A stretch of 64,000 nt of DNA. Origin: Streptomyces tailanensis (GTDB lineage Bacteria; Actinomycetota; Actinomycetes; Streptomycetales; Streptomycetaceae). The DNA is taken from positions 118,418 to 182,417 of the forward strand of contig NZ_VTHJ01000009.1 of assembly GCF_008386495.1 (NCBI RefSeq), read 5' to 3'. The notes beneath the pieces are model-generated. The model made no database searches. It had not been told where the DNA came from and saw only the letters and a list, made by a program, of their open reading frames with translations. The stretch's first letter is position 1. The number at the start of each line of letters is the position of its first letter. Below are positions 18,240 to 27,223 of the stretch, piece by piece. A program made the translations under genes and the position numbers.

Positions 18240-19151
18240 ATGCGAAGAGCCCGAAGTTCAACCACGCTGTTCCTCAGCGCACTTCTCGCCATGGCGATCG
18301 CATTCGTGGCGGCTGCACCGGCGAACGCCGCGCCGAGCCGGTCGAACGGTCGCAGCACGGTGATCTTTGTGCACGGATACGATCCCACCTTCGCGGCAGC
18401 GACCAACTGCCAGGAATACTGGGCGAGCGCGATCAACCACTTCAAGTCGAATGGGTATACGGACGCCCAACTGAAAACGTACAGCTACTACAAGAACAAG
18501 TCGGGGTCAAATGGCTGCACTTGGAGGTACAAGGACGCGGACGGTAAATACGGTACACGTAACACGTCCCTCACAGAGATAGCCAGGAGTTTCGCCAACC
18601 GCGTCTACAATTCCTACTCCAGCGGCCCGTACGGCGGCCAGAAGGTCGACGTGGTCGCCCATTCCATGGGCGGCCTCGTGGTCCGCGCCGCGCTGCACCA
18701 CGTCAAGAAGGGCACCCGGGGCTTTCCGTCGTACCTCTATATCGAGGACGTTGTCACACTCGGTACTCCGCACTATGGGGCGGACATTGGTCAGCTCAAC
18801 GCGTGTGCGCATGTGCGGCAGTGTAGGCAAATGCGGGGTGGCAGCGATTTCCTCGATGGCCTTCCCCAAACTCCCAGCAAGTCGGCCATGGGAACGGACT
18901 GGACGGTGGTCTCGTCTTACGATGACGACACGGTCGCTGCGGGTTCCGGAGCTTGGATCCACGCGCAGCACAAGCTCCAGTACAACGACAGCGGAGACAA
19001 GGCGATCAGTCACACCGCCCTGAAGAGCCACAAGCGCGGCTCGTATCGCGGCCGAGTTAAGCACAGTGGCATGTGGTCGGCCTACACCAACTACCGGCCA
19101 GCGCCGGTTGAATTGGCACGTCGGGCCGTGTACCAGGAATCCTCGCAGTAA
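18240..19151 (+). CDS. secreted lipase / alpha-beta hydrolase
   Basis: 303 residues. An Arg-start signal peptide ends near ANAAPS (about residue 31). The first strand reads STVIFVHGYDP (oxyanion region) and the nucleophile elbow is VVAHSMGGLVV, a lipase GxSxG. A candidate catalytic Asp is in SSYDDDTV and the His near SHTALKS. A Cys pair around NCQEYW and NGCTW and another around ACAHVRQC suggest disulfides, fitting extracellular work on lipid esters. Codon use is less GC-extreme than its neighbours, hinting at transfer. A strong terminator follows 40 bases after the stop. Confidence 0.85.
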   Translation: MRRARSSTTLFLSALLAMAIAFVAAAPANAAPSRSNGRSTVIFVHGYDPTFAAATNCQEYWASAINHFKSNGYTDAQLKTYSYYKNKSGSNGCTWRYKDADGKYGTRNTSLTEIARSFANRVYNSYSSGPYGGQKVDVVAHSMGGLVVRAALHHVKKGTRGFPSYLYIEDVVTLGTPHYGADIGQLNACAHVRQCRQMRGGSDFLDGLPQTPSKSAMGTDWTVVSSYDDDTVAAGSGAWIHAQHKLQYNDSGDKAISHTALKSHKRGSYRGRVKHSGMWSAYTNYRPAPVELARRAVYQESSQ

Positions 19152-19191
19152 TCTTCTCGCCGCCGCTACCTCGGTGACGGAATCCCCCCTC

Positions 19192-19232
19192 GCACCGCCC
19201 GGACGCCACCCTGTGGAGTCCGGGCGGTGCGG
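19192..19232 (+). terminator. hairpin terminator after the lipase gene
   Basis: A perfect 14-bp stem (CGCACCGCCCGGAC at 19192-19205 with its complement at 19219-19232) encloses a 13-base loop. There is no U-tract, which is common for Streptomyces terminators. It also marks the left limit of the IS21 fragment. Confidence 0.7.
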
Positions 19233-19234
19233 GC

Positions 19235-19676
19235 GGAGCCCCCGCCTGGGCTGCGATCTCCTTGCGGCGGGCCGCGACGAAGTCCCGGACCGTCGGATAC
19301 GGGATCGCCTCGCCGAACTCCTCCTCGATCCGCGCCACGATCCGCCGTACGGTGTGGCGCTGCTTGCGCGGCGCCTCCAGATCAGCCCGCAGCCAGGCAT
19401 CGACCGTCTTCTTGTACGGCTCCATCCGAGGTGACGTCCGCACCGGTCGGCGGCGCGGGGTGGGCACCGGCGAGGACAACGCCTCGCGGACCAGCCGGCG
19501 GTGAACGCCGTACTTCCGCGACAGAGCCCGGACCGACAGCTGCCGCTGCCAGCTGTCCCGCCGGATCCGGTCGAACAGCTCTTGCTTGGACAAAGACATC
19601 CACAGCACCGCCCCTGCCGGAGACCACGGGAACCGTCTCACCGCAAGAGCCGAGGTGGGGCCACCTGAACTGACCC
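19235..19676 (-). mobile_element. IS21-type element, 5' fragment of istA
   Basis: The minus strand from 19599 opens MSLSKQELFDRIRRDSWQ, continues with a helix-turn-helix (SRKYGVHRRLVREAL) and PRKQRHTVRRIVARIEEEFG, the N-terminus of an IS21-family IstA transposase. Homology stops near 19240, just after RRKEIAAQAG, where the lipase terminator begins, so only about 120 residues remain. The IS end (CAGTTCAGGTGGCCCCACC, minus strand) lies near 19660-19676. No istB was found. Confidence 0.75.
19613..19664. repeat. 52-bp IS21-end repeat, left copy
   Basis: Bases 19613-19664 recur in inverted orientation at 22279-22330 with two mismatches. The left copy is the leader of the istA fragment. The two copies flank the intact ISL3 element. 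Confidence 0.7.
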
Positions 19677-19886
19677 CACGAGTGACGAGCAGGAAGGGCC
19701 AAGTGCAGCCATTCCAGGCCGCCTTCACCGGAGACGACCTTCACAGATCGGGGCCGCTCTTCGAGGCTCTGGTAGCGATCACGGGGAGCCGTCACGGTCG
19801 GTGAGGGGCGTGTTCGATTCCTTGATGAGCGTCGGGATGCCCTGTGCGATCGTGGGCGGTGGATGGGCTTTCCGGCCGTGCCTCGT

Positions 19887-20405
19887 CTATCTGGTGTCGT
19901 CGGGACTGCTCGCGAGGGATCCGCCTATCCAGAAGGGCAGTGTCTTTTGGTCTTTGCTCAGTGACCGTCGTATGGCGTTGACCAACTGCACCTGCGCTTG
20001 GGCGGGTGCTCTACTGGCCTGGGCGAACTCCTCCACGCTCAACGGATTATGCAAGGGGTCGCGTGCCGGGTCACGCGCCACCTGGTTCAGGAACGCGTTG
20101 ATGGCCTTGCCGAAGTTGTCGATCTCCTCCGCGACGTCTGCGGGGGCGACCAGGCTGGCACGGGTCAGGGTTGCGCTCCACTCGCTCCAGTCGTAGTCCC
20201 AGCCTTGTCGGTCGGCATGGGCGCGGCTGATGGTCATCGTGAACTTGGCGTAGTGGCTGATCAGTTCCTCGTAGGCGATCAGCTGCTTGTCCCGCAGCCA
20301 CTGACGGTCCTGGGCGCGGTGTGTGACGATGCCCCCGACCAGGACCCCGATTGTGGCGGACAGCGCCCCGGTGGCCGTTGTCACCAGTGTGTCCAGCAGT
20401 GCCAC
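19887..20405 (-). CDS. membrane-anchored protein, passenger gene of the ISL3 element
   Basis: 172 residues. One N-terminal membrane segment (TTATGALSATIGVLVGGIVT) is followed by a helical, probably coiled-coil cytoplasmic domain beginning THRAQDRQWLRDKQLIAYEE. The same layout, one anchor then a long helix starting QDRQW-R, is seen in many small actinobacterial proteins of unknown function. The gene lies wholly inside the ISL3 inverted repeats, 111 bases from the transposase stop, and shares its orientation. No transposition motif is present. Confidence 0.65.
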   Translation of the reverse strand: MALLDTLVTTATGALSATIGVLVGGIVTHRAQDRQWLRDKQLIAYEELISHYAKFTMTISRAHADRQGWDYDWSEWSATLTRASLVAPADVAEEIDNFGKAINAFLNQVARDPARDPLHNPLSVEEFAQASRAPAQAQVQLVNAIRRSLSKDQKTLPFWIGGSLASSPDDTR

Positions 20406-20516
20406 CCGAGGCCCCGCATCCCCTGTCGTTCGAACGTCAGCGGCTCGAACCTACTGGTGACCAACCTCCGGTGACAATGCTCAACCTGCGCCGGCGCAGG
20501 CAGCCATCGCGGCGGG

Positions 20517-22118
20517 TCACGCGAGCAGGATCATCTTCCGTAAGAGTTCGAATTCGGCGCGCCCATACAGCTGCCTCTTGATCTTTTTGATGCGGTTCAC
20601 GGCGCCCTCGGTGCCGCCCGAGCTCCAGCGGAGCGTGAGCCCGGCGGTGACGGCGTCGAGATCATTGGTGAGCCCGCGGGCGAAGCCGGTCAGACCGGGC
20701 AGGTCCGCTGCGAGGGTCTTGTCGATCCAGGAGGGCAGGAGGACGCCGGTCTGCTGGGTGAGCATGTCACCGAAGTCACGGACGAGTTGGTGCGCGATGG
20801 CCAGCTCGGGGCAGGTGTCCAGAACCGTTTTGAGCTGCCGGTGTTCGTCCTCGGAGAGCGAGCTCGGCCGGCGGGTGAGCCAGCCGGTGACCTGCCGCGC
20901 GGTCGGCGGTGCCGGGGGCGGCTGTGGGGTCCGGCGGGGCTGGTGCAGGCGGTGCCGCGCCCAGTCGCGCAGCGTGGAGTAGCTGCCCTGCCAGCCGCGT
21001 TCGGCGAGTTCGCGGTGCAGGGCGGTGAGCGAGACGCGGCCGCGTGTCTCGGCGATGCGTCGGGAGAGGTAGGTGTGGTGGACGTCGAGGCTGCTGCCGC
21101 GCCGGTGACGTCCCGGGGAGACCTGGTGCCAGTGCTCGGCGCGGGCGTACCGCTGCACGGTGTGACGGCCCCAGCCCAGGTGGCGGGCGATGGCCCGGAT
21201 CCCCAAGCCCTGCTCCAACAGACCGTGGACCAGGGCGTGATGGGCTTGCAGCCGCGCGGCGAGGCGGCCGTTGCCGTGCGCCGTTGCGGGACGGGGCGGT
21301 GGCTGTGCGGACGGTGGCGGGGCCGCCGACGGCGGCGGGCTGAGGCAGGAGCGGTGCGCGGCGACGCACTTCTCGACGGCCTGGCCCAGGTTCATCCATA
21401 AATGGAAGCGATCTGCCACCTGGATCGCCTCCGGTGCGCCGACGGCGGCGCCCTCGGCGTAGGCACCGGCCCGGTCGCGGCACACGACCTCCACGCCGGG
21501 ATGCGCGAGCAGCCACGTGGTCAGCGGTCCGGCGTCCCGGGTGGGCAGCACGTCGACGACCCGGTGCGTCTCCCCGTCGGTCAGCACGGTCGCATAGGTG
21601 TGGCCGCGCTTGATCGCGAAGTCGTCTACGCCGAGCACGCGCGGGATGTCGTACAACGGGTCGGGCATTGCCCGCACCCGGCTCAGCAACCCCATCCGCC
21701 CCGCCGTGATGCCCAGCGCGGCGGCCATGCGCGCTCCGGCGCGTCCGGCCAGGGCCAGCCCGATCACGTTCAGCAGCGCCCCCAGCCGGTTGGTGCAGCG
21801 GGCGTACGCGCTGGTGAAGCCCGGTATCTGCTCGGCGAACGTCCTCTGCGGGCACTGCGCGTTCGCGCAGACGAACCGACGGACCTCCAACGTGATCTCC
21901 ACCTGCCGCGAGGCCAGCGGCACATCCTGCAACCGCCGCTGGTATCGGTCGTGCACCCGAGACGACGGAGTACCACACTTCGGGCACCGCCCGTCACGGC
22001 TCCGACCGCGGGCCCGCATGACCGTCGTCGTCGCGCCGCGCACTGCGGACTCGACGACCACCGCCACACCCGCGAACAGCACGTCCTGCCAGGAGAGTTC
22101 GCATCCATCCATGCCCAA
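20517..22118 (-). CDS. ISL3-family transposase
   Basis: 533 residues, full length. The N-terminal zinc-binding module (CPKCGTPSSRVHDRY, then CANAQCPQRTF) is followed by a helix-turn-helix and the DDE domain: LGVDDFAIKRGHTYAT (first Asp), VVCRDRAGAYAEGA (second Asp) and GGTEGAVNRIKKIKRQLYGR (Glu). A second helix-turn-helix (GLGIRAIARHLGWGRHTVQRY) lies in the insertion of this larger ISL3 subtype. The frame is intact, so the element may still be mobile. Confidence 0.9.
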   Translation of the reverse strand: MGMDGCELSWQDVLFAGVAVVVESAVRGATTTVMRARGRSRDGRCPKCGTPSSRVHDRYQRRLQDVPLASRQVEITLEVRRFVCANAQCPQRTFAEQIPGFTSAYARCTNRLGALLNVIGLALAGRAGARMAAALGITAGRMGLLSRVRAMPDPLYDIPRVLGVDDFAIKRGHTYATVLTDGETHRVVDVLPTRDAGPLTTWLLAHPGVEVVCRDRAGAYAEGAAVGAPEAIQVADRFHLWMNLGQAVEKCVAAHRSCLSPPPSAAPPPSAQPPPRPATAHGNGRLAARLQAHHALVHGLLEQGLGIRAIARHLGWGRHTVQRYARAEHWHQVSPGRHRRGSSLDVHHTYLSRRIAETRGRVSLTALHRELAERGWQGSYSTLRDWARHRLHQPRRTPQPPPAPPTARQVTGWLTRRPSSLSEDEHRQLKTVLDTCPELAIAHQLVRDFGDMLTQQTGVLLPSWIDKTLAADLPGLTGFARGLTNDLDAVTAGLTLRWSSGGTEGAVNRIKKIKRQLYGRAEFELLRKMILLA

Positions 22119-22278
22119 GACATCGACCGCGGCATGAGTGTCCAGCCCGCTTCACCAAGAGCTGAGGGAGCGTCATGTATGGGCGGATACAGCCCAGCGC
22201 ACCCCGGCTCGGACACGGGAATCGAACACGCCCTTCACCGACCGTGACAGCTCCCGTGATCGCTGCCAGAGCCGCGAA

Positions 22279-22330
22279 GTGGCCCCACCTCGGCTCTTGC
22301 GGTGAAACGGTTCCTGTGGTCTCCGGCAGG
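22279..22330. repeat. 52-bp IS21-end repeat, right copy
   Basis: This is the inverted partner of 19613-19664 with two mismatches. It starts six bases beyond the right end of the ISL3 element. No istA coding sequence follows, so it is only an IS21 end fragment. Confidence 0.7.
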
Positions 22331-22441
22331 CAGTCGGGCTGACGAGGCTCACTTCGGCAGCGGCCGCAGCCGCAACCCCCGAGCGTCGGCCAGTTCGAGG
22401 ACCTCGGCGACCGCCCTGCCGGGTACTTCACAACGAGGGAG

Positions 22442-22789
22442 TCAATCACCCGCAGAAAGGGACGTGGGCCTGCGCAGCAGCCACTGTCCGAACGTCCGAC
22501 GCGCGGGCCGCACCACCACGCGGCCGTGGGCCTTCTGACCGATCAGCTCAACGCGCAGAGTGACCGGCGTATCAGGATTCGCCGGAGTCTGACGGTACTT
22601 GACCCTGCTGTGTACCAGCTGCAGACCATCAGTATCGACCACGATGCCCGGCCTGGTGACCAGCGTCAGGGTCTTCCCCGTCATGAGATGACGGAGGGGG
22701 CGGTCGAGGGAGATCGCCCGCGCTGCCGACCCGGAGGGCGGCGCGGGCCACGCACGCGGCAACCTGGAGTCGCTCTCCCAGAGCGCCAT
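22442..22789 (-). CDS. hypothetical protein, possibly a fragment
   Basis: Open frame of 115 residues whose second half (TLTLVTRPGIVVDTDGLQLV, then TPVTLRVELIGQKAHGRVVV) looks like a small beta-rich domain. The N-terminal 35 residues are of low quality, and an internal start at MTGKTLTL (about residue 36) may be real. It follows the large gene at 22793 after three bases on the same strand. It ends 112 bases from an IS21 scrap and could be truncated. Confidence 0.4.
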   Translation of the reverse strand: MALWESDSRLPRAWPAPPSGSAARAISLDRPLRHLMTGKTLTLVTRPGIVVDTDGLQLVHSRVKYRQTPANPDTPVTLRVELIGQKAHGRVVVRPARRTFGQWLLRRPTSLSAGD

Positions 22790-22792
22790 AGG

Positions 22793-24592
22793 TCAGGCCA
22801 TCGGCCTGTCTCCCTCGCGGACCAGGTGCCAGGCCTTGGCGAACAGCTCGGGGAGTGTCCCCGGGAGCAGCTCGAAGGCCCTCACCTCGCTCCGGTCTGC
22901 GCTCAGCTGCGCTCCGATCAGGGGCGCTTTCCAGGACTCCATCGGTGGCAGCGGCTTCTTGGCGCGTGCCCATGGGCCGGGCAGGAAGAGCGTGCGTCCC
23001 GCGCGGGCCCGGCGGTCCTCCACCACCAGGCCGCTCGCCACCAGCTCCGCTGCGGCTGCCTTGTGGCGGGCCGGTGTCCAGGCGTTCCAGCGCCGCACAT
23101 TGCGGTCCGATGGCACGGGGAGCAGGAGGAGCTGAAGATAGAGGGCGGCAGCGTCCTCGGAGAGGTCGAGGGTGGCGGCAACGTCGGCGACCAGGTCGGG
23201 GGCGCAGGCGCGCGGGTCGGACTCGTAGCGGCCCGGAGGCAGGTCGTCGGCGGTGATGCGGGCCATGACGCGGTCGCAGGTGCCATCCGTCAGCCAGTCC
23301 CAGCGCCGGCTCCCCAGGTTGCCGCGGATCACGCCTGAGTAAGGGACGCGGGCCGGTGAGTCGCGCCGGGCCAGTACCTTGCGCAGATGCTGGACGACTT
23401 CTGGCGCCCCGGCGCGTATGGGATCCCCGGCGGGGAGGTCCGCGTATGCCCACGGCAGGCCGGCGAAGAGGGCGTCCGCGACGGTTGTGGCGTCGTAGTC
23501 GCCCATGACGTCCCACGCGGTGCGCAGGTGGCGGTGCTCGGACGGGCAGGGCCAGACCCGCAGGTAGAAACCCGGCGGCAGGGTGGCGTTCGCCGGGTCC
23601 AGGAACAGGTGGCACAGGTGGGTCGCTGGCATCCGGGTCTCCAGGGCCACCGCGGCCTGCCAGGTGCTCCACGGCGCGTGCGGACGGGCGCCGTGCTGCT
23701 CCGCCCAGGCCGCGGCGGTGCGCTCCGCGACGCGGGCGAGGCCACCCGGCTGCCACAGGTCCACGGGGTCCGCGGGCATCACCTCGGCCGGCAGGGCGAG
23801 CCGCTCGTCGTCGTGCAGCATCGACAACTCGTCACGCGCCGCTTCGAGTTCGCCGACCTTGAAGCCGAACACGGCGCGCTCGTGCTCGTCGAGGAAGGGC
23901 TGACGGTAATTGCCCGAGCCGAGGTTGCCGGCCAGCACGAGGGCGGCGGCGGGGCGGCTCAGGCCGGTCGCCTCGCTCAGGGCGAGCGCCGCGTCGGCGT
24001 CCCAGGCGACCGGGCCGCGCTCCCGGACGAGCTCCACCAGACGCAGCAACTGCTCGGGGGTGCCCCAACCGCGGTGGCAGTCCACGACGTAGAGCGGTTC
24101 CTCGGGGCGCGGGGCGGCCTCGCCGCCGGGGAGCACGGCCTCGAAGTAGAGGGTCCTGCGCGCGGCCGGCAGGTGCAGGCCGAAGGAGGCGCCCTGGTGG
24201 TCGCGGACAGTGAATGAGGTCGTTCCGGCGAGCCGGCCCAGGCGGAAACGGTAGGCCGGGTCGGCGAACGGCGTTCGCGCCCACATCTCCAGGAAGTCGA
24301 GCAGCACCTCGCGACGCTCTGGTCTGGTCGCGAGGGCGGCCGCGCGCAGCGCGAGTCCGCCCGGGCGGCCGACGAGCTCTGTCCAGCTGCCCGCCGCGGG
24401 CGGGCGGACCTCTCTTTCGCCCGGCTCGGGCCTCCAACTTCCCTCGATGTAGCGGCCGATGCGTCGGATGTCGGCGAAGGAGTCGTGGTTCCAGCAGCCC
24501 GACGCCCCGACGAGACCCTGCAGGGCGGCGGAGGAGTCGAATCCGCTCCACCGGCGGGGGGTTCGGGGTACAGCCGTGTCGATCGTGTTCAT
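22793..24592 (-). CDS. large conserved protein of unknown function, 599 aa
   Basis: Minus-strand gene with consistent codon bias over its length and a soluble, Trp- and Arg-rich sequence. Readable segments are ASGCWNHDSFADIRRIGRYI near the N-terminus, LYVVDCHRGWGTPEQLLRL, LSRPAAALVLAGNLGSGNY in the middle, and RWNAWTPARHKAAAAELVAS followed by FLPGPWARAKKPLPPME near the C-terminus. There are no membrane segments or nucleotide motifs. The ATG at 24592 (MNTIDTAVPR) is preferred because in-frame sequence upstream of it loses protein-like character. A family cannot be named. Length and composition recall large cytoplasmic DUF proteins found beside AAA/VWA genes in Streptomyces. Confidence 0.65.
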   Translation of the reverse strand: MNTIDTAVPRTPRRWSGFDSSAALQGLVGASGCWNHDSFADIRRIGRYIEGSWRPEPGEREVRPPAAGSWTELVGRPGGLALRAAALATRPERREVLLDFLEMWARTPFADPAYRFRLGRLAGTTSFTVRDHQGASFGLHLPAARRTLYFEAVLPGGEAAPRPEEPLYVVDCHRGWGTPEQLLRLVELVRERGPVAWDADAALALSEATGLSRPAAALVLAGNLGSGNYRQPFLDEHERAVFGFKVGELEAARDELSMLHDDERLALPAEVMPADPVDLWQPGGLARVAERTAAAWAEQHGARPHAPWSTWQAAVALETRMPATHLCHLFLDPANATLPPGFYLRVWPCPSEHRHLRTAWDVMGDYDATTVADALFAGLPWAYADLPAGDPIRAGAPEVVQHLRKVLARRDSPARVPYSGVIRGNLGSRRWDWLTDGTCDRVMARITADDLPPGRYESDPRACAPDLVADVAATLDLSEDAAALYLQLLLLPVPSDRNVRRWNAWTPARHKAAAAELVASGLVVEDRRARAGRTLFLPGPWARAKKPLPPMESWKAPLIGAQLSADRSEVRAFELLPGTLPELFAKAWHLVREGDRPMA

Positions 24593-25011
24593 ACGCCCGA
24601 TCATGACGCACGGCACTGACAACTCGACGTCGGCCGCTGGCAATTCATGGGGCCCTCGCTCAGCACTTTCACCTGGCTGGCCGGCCGGCACTGAGGCAAG
24701 GGCGGTCACCGCTCCAGCAAACGCACGCGACGCGACGCGGCGACGACGCGGCGACGACGCGGCGGGCCAAGGCCGTTCCCGGGTATGGCTCACCCAACCC
24801 GGTCGGCGGCCCGCCTGTCCTGCCTCGGTCACCTGTTCCTTGGCTGCATCACCGGGAGCGGTCATGAGCGGTGCTCACCGGTCTGGACGGTGCGGGTCAG
24901 CGAGGCCGCAGCGACTCGGGCAGACCGGCCTAGCGCACGGAACGCGGTATTCCTTACCCTCGTGACCGAGGCGCCGGTGGGCTGTTTCGCCCCTCCCCGC
25001 CCGGGGACTCG
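24593..25011. other. divergent intergenic region with short tandem repeat
   Basis: This 419-base gap separates the divergent genes at 24592 and 25012. It has no recognisable gene. An 11-bp unit (GACGCGGCGAC) is repeated 2.8 times at 24734-24764. Confidence 0.5.
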
Positions 25012-25989
25012 GTGCTCATGGTGCACATCGGATACACGATGATGACCGAGCAGGCCGGCCCCCGTGAGCTCGTCGACCATCTGGCGCGGGCCGAGGAGGC
25101 GGGCTTCGACTTCTCGGTGACCTCCGACCACTACTTCCCGTGGCTGCGCTCGCAGGGGCACTCGCCGTACGCGTGGAGCGTGCTGGGCGCGGCCGCCCAG
25201 GCGACCTCGCGCATTCCGCTGATGACGTACGTGACCTGCCCGACGTTCCGCTATCACCCGGCGGTGGTGGCGCAGAAGGCGGCGACGATGCAGTTGCTGT
25301 CGCAGGGGCGGTTCCGGCTGGGGCTCGGCTCAGGTGAGAATCTCAACGAGCATGTGGTGGGCGGCGGTTGGCCGTCCGTCGACGTGCGGCATGAAATGCT
25401 CGAAGAGGCGGTGGAGATCATCCGGGCGCTCTTCGAGGGCGGCCATGTGAATCACCACGGGGCGCACTACGACGTGGAATCCGCCCGGCTGTGGGACCTG
25501 CCGGACGAGCCGCCGCCCCTCGGCATCGCCGTCTCCGGCGAGCAGTCCTGCGCCCTCGCGGGCAGGCTCGCCGACCTGGTCATCGCCACGGAGCCCGAGC
25601 CGGGGCTGCTCCAGTCCTTCGACCGGCACGGCGGTGCGGGCAAGCCGCGCGTGGGTCAGCTGCCCGTGTGCTACGACCCCGACCGCGACACGGCCGTCCG
25701 GCGCGCACATGCCCAGTTCCGCTGGTTCGGCGGCGGCTGGAAGGTCAACTCCGAGCTGCCGCACCCGGATTCGTTCGAAGCGGCCACGCGGTTCGTCACG
25801 CCCGACGACGTCGCCGCGTCCATCCCGTGTGGCGACGATCCGGAAGCCTTCGTCGAGGCCGTACGCCCGTACGCCGAGGCCGGGTTCACCGAGATCGCCC
25901 TGGTGCAGATCGGCGGCGAGTCGCAGCCCGCCTATCTGGACTGGTCGGAGAAGACGCTGCTGCCCGCGCTACGCGACGCCTTCGTATGA
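25012..25989 (+). CDS. LLM-class flavin/F420-dependent oxidoreductase
   Basis: 325 residues, a luciferase-like TIM barrel of the F420 type. Motifs are FDFSVTSDHYFPW (substrate/cofactor strand), LMTYVTCPTFRYHPAVVAQ, FRLGLGSGENLNEHVVG with the nonprolyl-cis region, and a final TEIALVQIGG strand. Family members reduce or oxidise small molecules using F420 or FMN. Two starts are possible: GTG at 25012 or ATG at 25018 (MVHIGYTMM); the second matches family members better. It is monocistronic and convergent with the next gene. Confidence 0.85.
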   Translation: MLMVHIGYTMMTEQAGPRELVDHLARAEEAGFDFSVTSDHYFPWLRSQGHSPYAWSVLGAAAQATSRIPLMTYVTCPTFRYHPAVVAQKAATMQLLSQGRFRLGLGSGENLNEHVVGGGWPSVDVRHEMLEEAVEIIRALFEGGHVNHHGAHYDVESARLWDLPDEPPPLGIAVSGEQSCALAGRLADLVIATEPEPGLLQSFDRHGGAGKPRVGQLPVCYDPDRDTAVRRAHAQFRWFGGGWKVNSELPHPDSFEAATRFVTPDDVAASIPCGDDPEAFVEAVRPYAEAGFTEIALVQIGGESQPAYLDWSEKTLLPALRDAFV

Positions 25990-26062
25990 CGCCACGCCGC
26001 GACGGTGCGAGGGCCGTCGAAGCCTCCCCCTCGGACCCCGGGCCGGCCCCCCGGCGCTGAGA

Positions 26063-26083
26063 CGCTAGCGAGCGCTAGCGCTC
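26063..26083. terminator. palindromic terminator between convergent genes
   Basis: A 14-bp perfect palindrome (GAGCGCTAGCGCTC, 26070-26083), preceded by another CGCTAGCG at 26063, lies between the LLM gene and the convergent gene whose stop codon it contains. It is probably bidirectional. Confidence 0.45.
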
Positions 26084-27223
26084 CGAGCCGGCCGGCCGGG
26101 CGTCCGTGTCCTCGTCGCCCTGAGCCGTGGCGGCGGGGCGCAGGGCCTTGGCGCTGTCCTTCAGGCGCTCCAGCGTGCGCGTCAGCTGCTGGAACGGAGA
26201 CGTCGTCCGCGTCCCGGACGGCTGCTGTCCGCCGGGGGCGGCCTCGGCGGACTCGCGGTAGGCGGCGAGCGCCTCGTGGGCGCGCTCGGTCGCCTCCCGG
26301 TACAGGTTCCGGGAATCCGTCATGGCCTCCAGCGCCTCGGCGTACATCGCCACCCGCTTCCGTTCCCGGGCGAGTTCCTCCTCGAGAGTGAGGAGGTGCC
26401 AGTCCTCCCGCAGCGCGGTGAGGGCGTCGTCGGCACCGTCCGGCAGCGGCCGCGGCAGCGCGGCGAACCGCGTCACCGCCGCGACGAGGTCGGCCGGCTC
26501 CGAACCGTCCAGGAACACCGCGCGTACGGCGAAGTCCTCGGCGTCGTAACCGGACGGGGCCGGGGTGCCGGGCAGCGCCACCGCACCGCCGCGTGGCACC
26601 TCCACGTCGAACTCCCGCAGCGCCCAGTTCACGACCCGCAGCTGATGGGGCGCGGCCCGGTGTTCCACGACGCGGTGGCGCAGGCTCGGCGGCAGCCATC
26701 GCGCGAGGGGCAGCCGCCCGCGCTCGTCCGTGCTCATGGCCTCGTGGACGACGACGTGGACACACCATCCGCCGTGCCCGGAATTCCTCAGCAGGCGCCG
26801 TGCGTCCTTGTCGTCCTCGGGCAGGGGGTTGATCCTGCTCAGCGACAGGCCTGTGGCGGCGTCGTGGTCCCAGTCGCCGTACTCCGGCCAGAACCGGGTG
26901 ACGGGGGACGGCCATGCCGGGTCCCACGGCTGTTCCGCCTCCGCGAGCAGGGTCCACTCCCGCCCGCCGCCCAGGTCGGGCGCGAGGCCCAGCCGGGCGC
27001 GTACGGTCACGTCGTCGGGAACCCGCCAACGGGCCTCGAAGACCTGCTCCGGAAAGTCGCCCCCGGCGTCGGGCACTTCCCGGAAGTCGTCGATGACCTG
27101 GCTGTCCTTGAGCTGTCGCAGGGTGTGACGGAGTACGCCTTCCGCGTCGGGTCCGACGTGGCGGCCGCGAGCCGGCCACACCGTGGGAGGCGTCGTGGGG
27201 CGGGCTGTGGGGGAGGTCGGCAT
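26075..27223 (-). CDS. conserved protein with C-terminal coiled coil
   Basis: 382 residues. The first 270 residues form a globular domain with repeated Trp (WTLLAEAEQPWDPAW, then FWPEYGDWDHDAATGLSLSR) and a substrate-like loop VHVVVHEAMS. Residues about 285-345 are strongly helical and charged (LTLEEELARERKRVAMYAEA, NLYREATERAHEALAAYRES), a likely coiled coil. The tail is disordered. The ATG at 27223 follows GGGGGAGG about six bases upstream. No family is recognised; it is cytoplasmic by composition. Confidence 0.6.
   Translation of the reverse strand: MPTSPTARPTTPPTVWPARGRHVGPDAEGVLRHTLRQLKDSQVIDDFREVPDAGGDFPEQVFEARWRVPDDVTVRARLGLAPDLGGGREWTLLAEAEQPWDPAWPSPVTRFWPEYGDWDHDAATGLSLSRINPLPEDDKDARRLLRNSGHGGWCVHVVVHEAMSTDERGRLPLARWLPPSLRHRVVEHRAAPHQLRVVNWALREFDVEVPRGGAVALPGTPAPSGYDAEDFAVRAVFLDGSEPADLVAAVTRFAALPRPLPDGADDALTALREDWHLLTLEEELARERKRVAMYAEALEAMTDSRNLYREATERAHEALAAYRESAEAAPGGQQPSGTRTTSPFQQLTRTLERLKDSAKALRPAATAQGDEDTDARPAGSER

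Larger units (their letters stand above)
19765..22273 (-). mobile_element. complete ISL3-family element with passenger gene
   Basis: About 2.5 kb bounded by long imperfect inverted repeats. The left end runs GGCTCTGGTAGCGATCACGG from 19765; the right end, read on the minus strand from 22273, runs GGCTCTGGCAGCGATCACGG. Similarity extends through GTCACGGTCGGTGA and GGGCGTGTTCGATTCC, about 55 bases. Inside are a full transposase gene and an extra minus-strand gene between the transposase and the left end. The remnant at 14553 has only some 25 bases in that place, so the extra gene is an acquisition. I found no convincing 8-bp target duplication: CTCTTCGA on the left, GCGAAGTG on the right. Confidence 0.75.

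Noticed and set aside
24734..24764. 11-bp tandem repeat considered as a CRISPR-like or regulatory array
   Set aside because: Under three copies, no spacers and low complexity; most likely simple slippage repeat.
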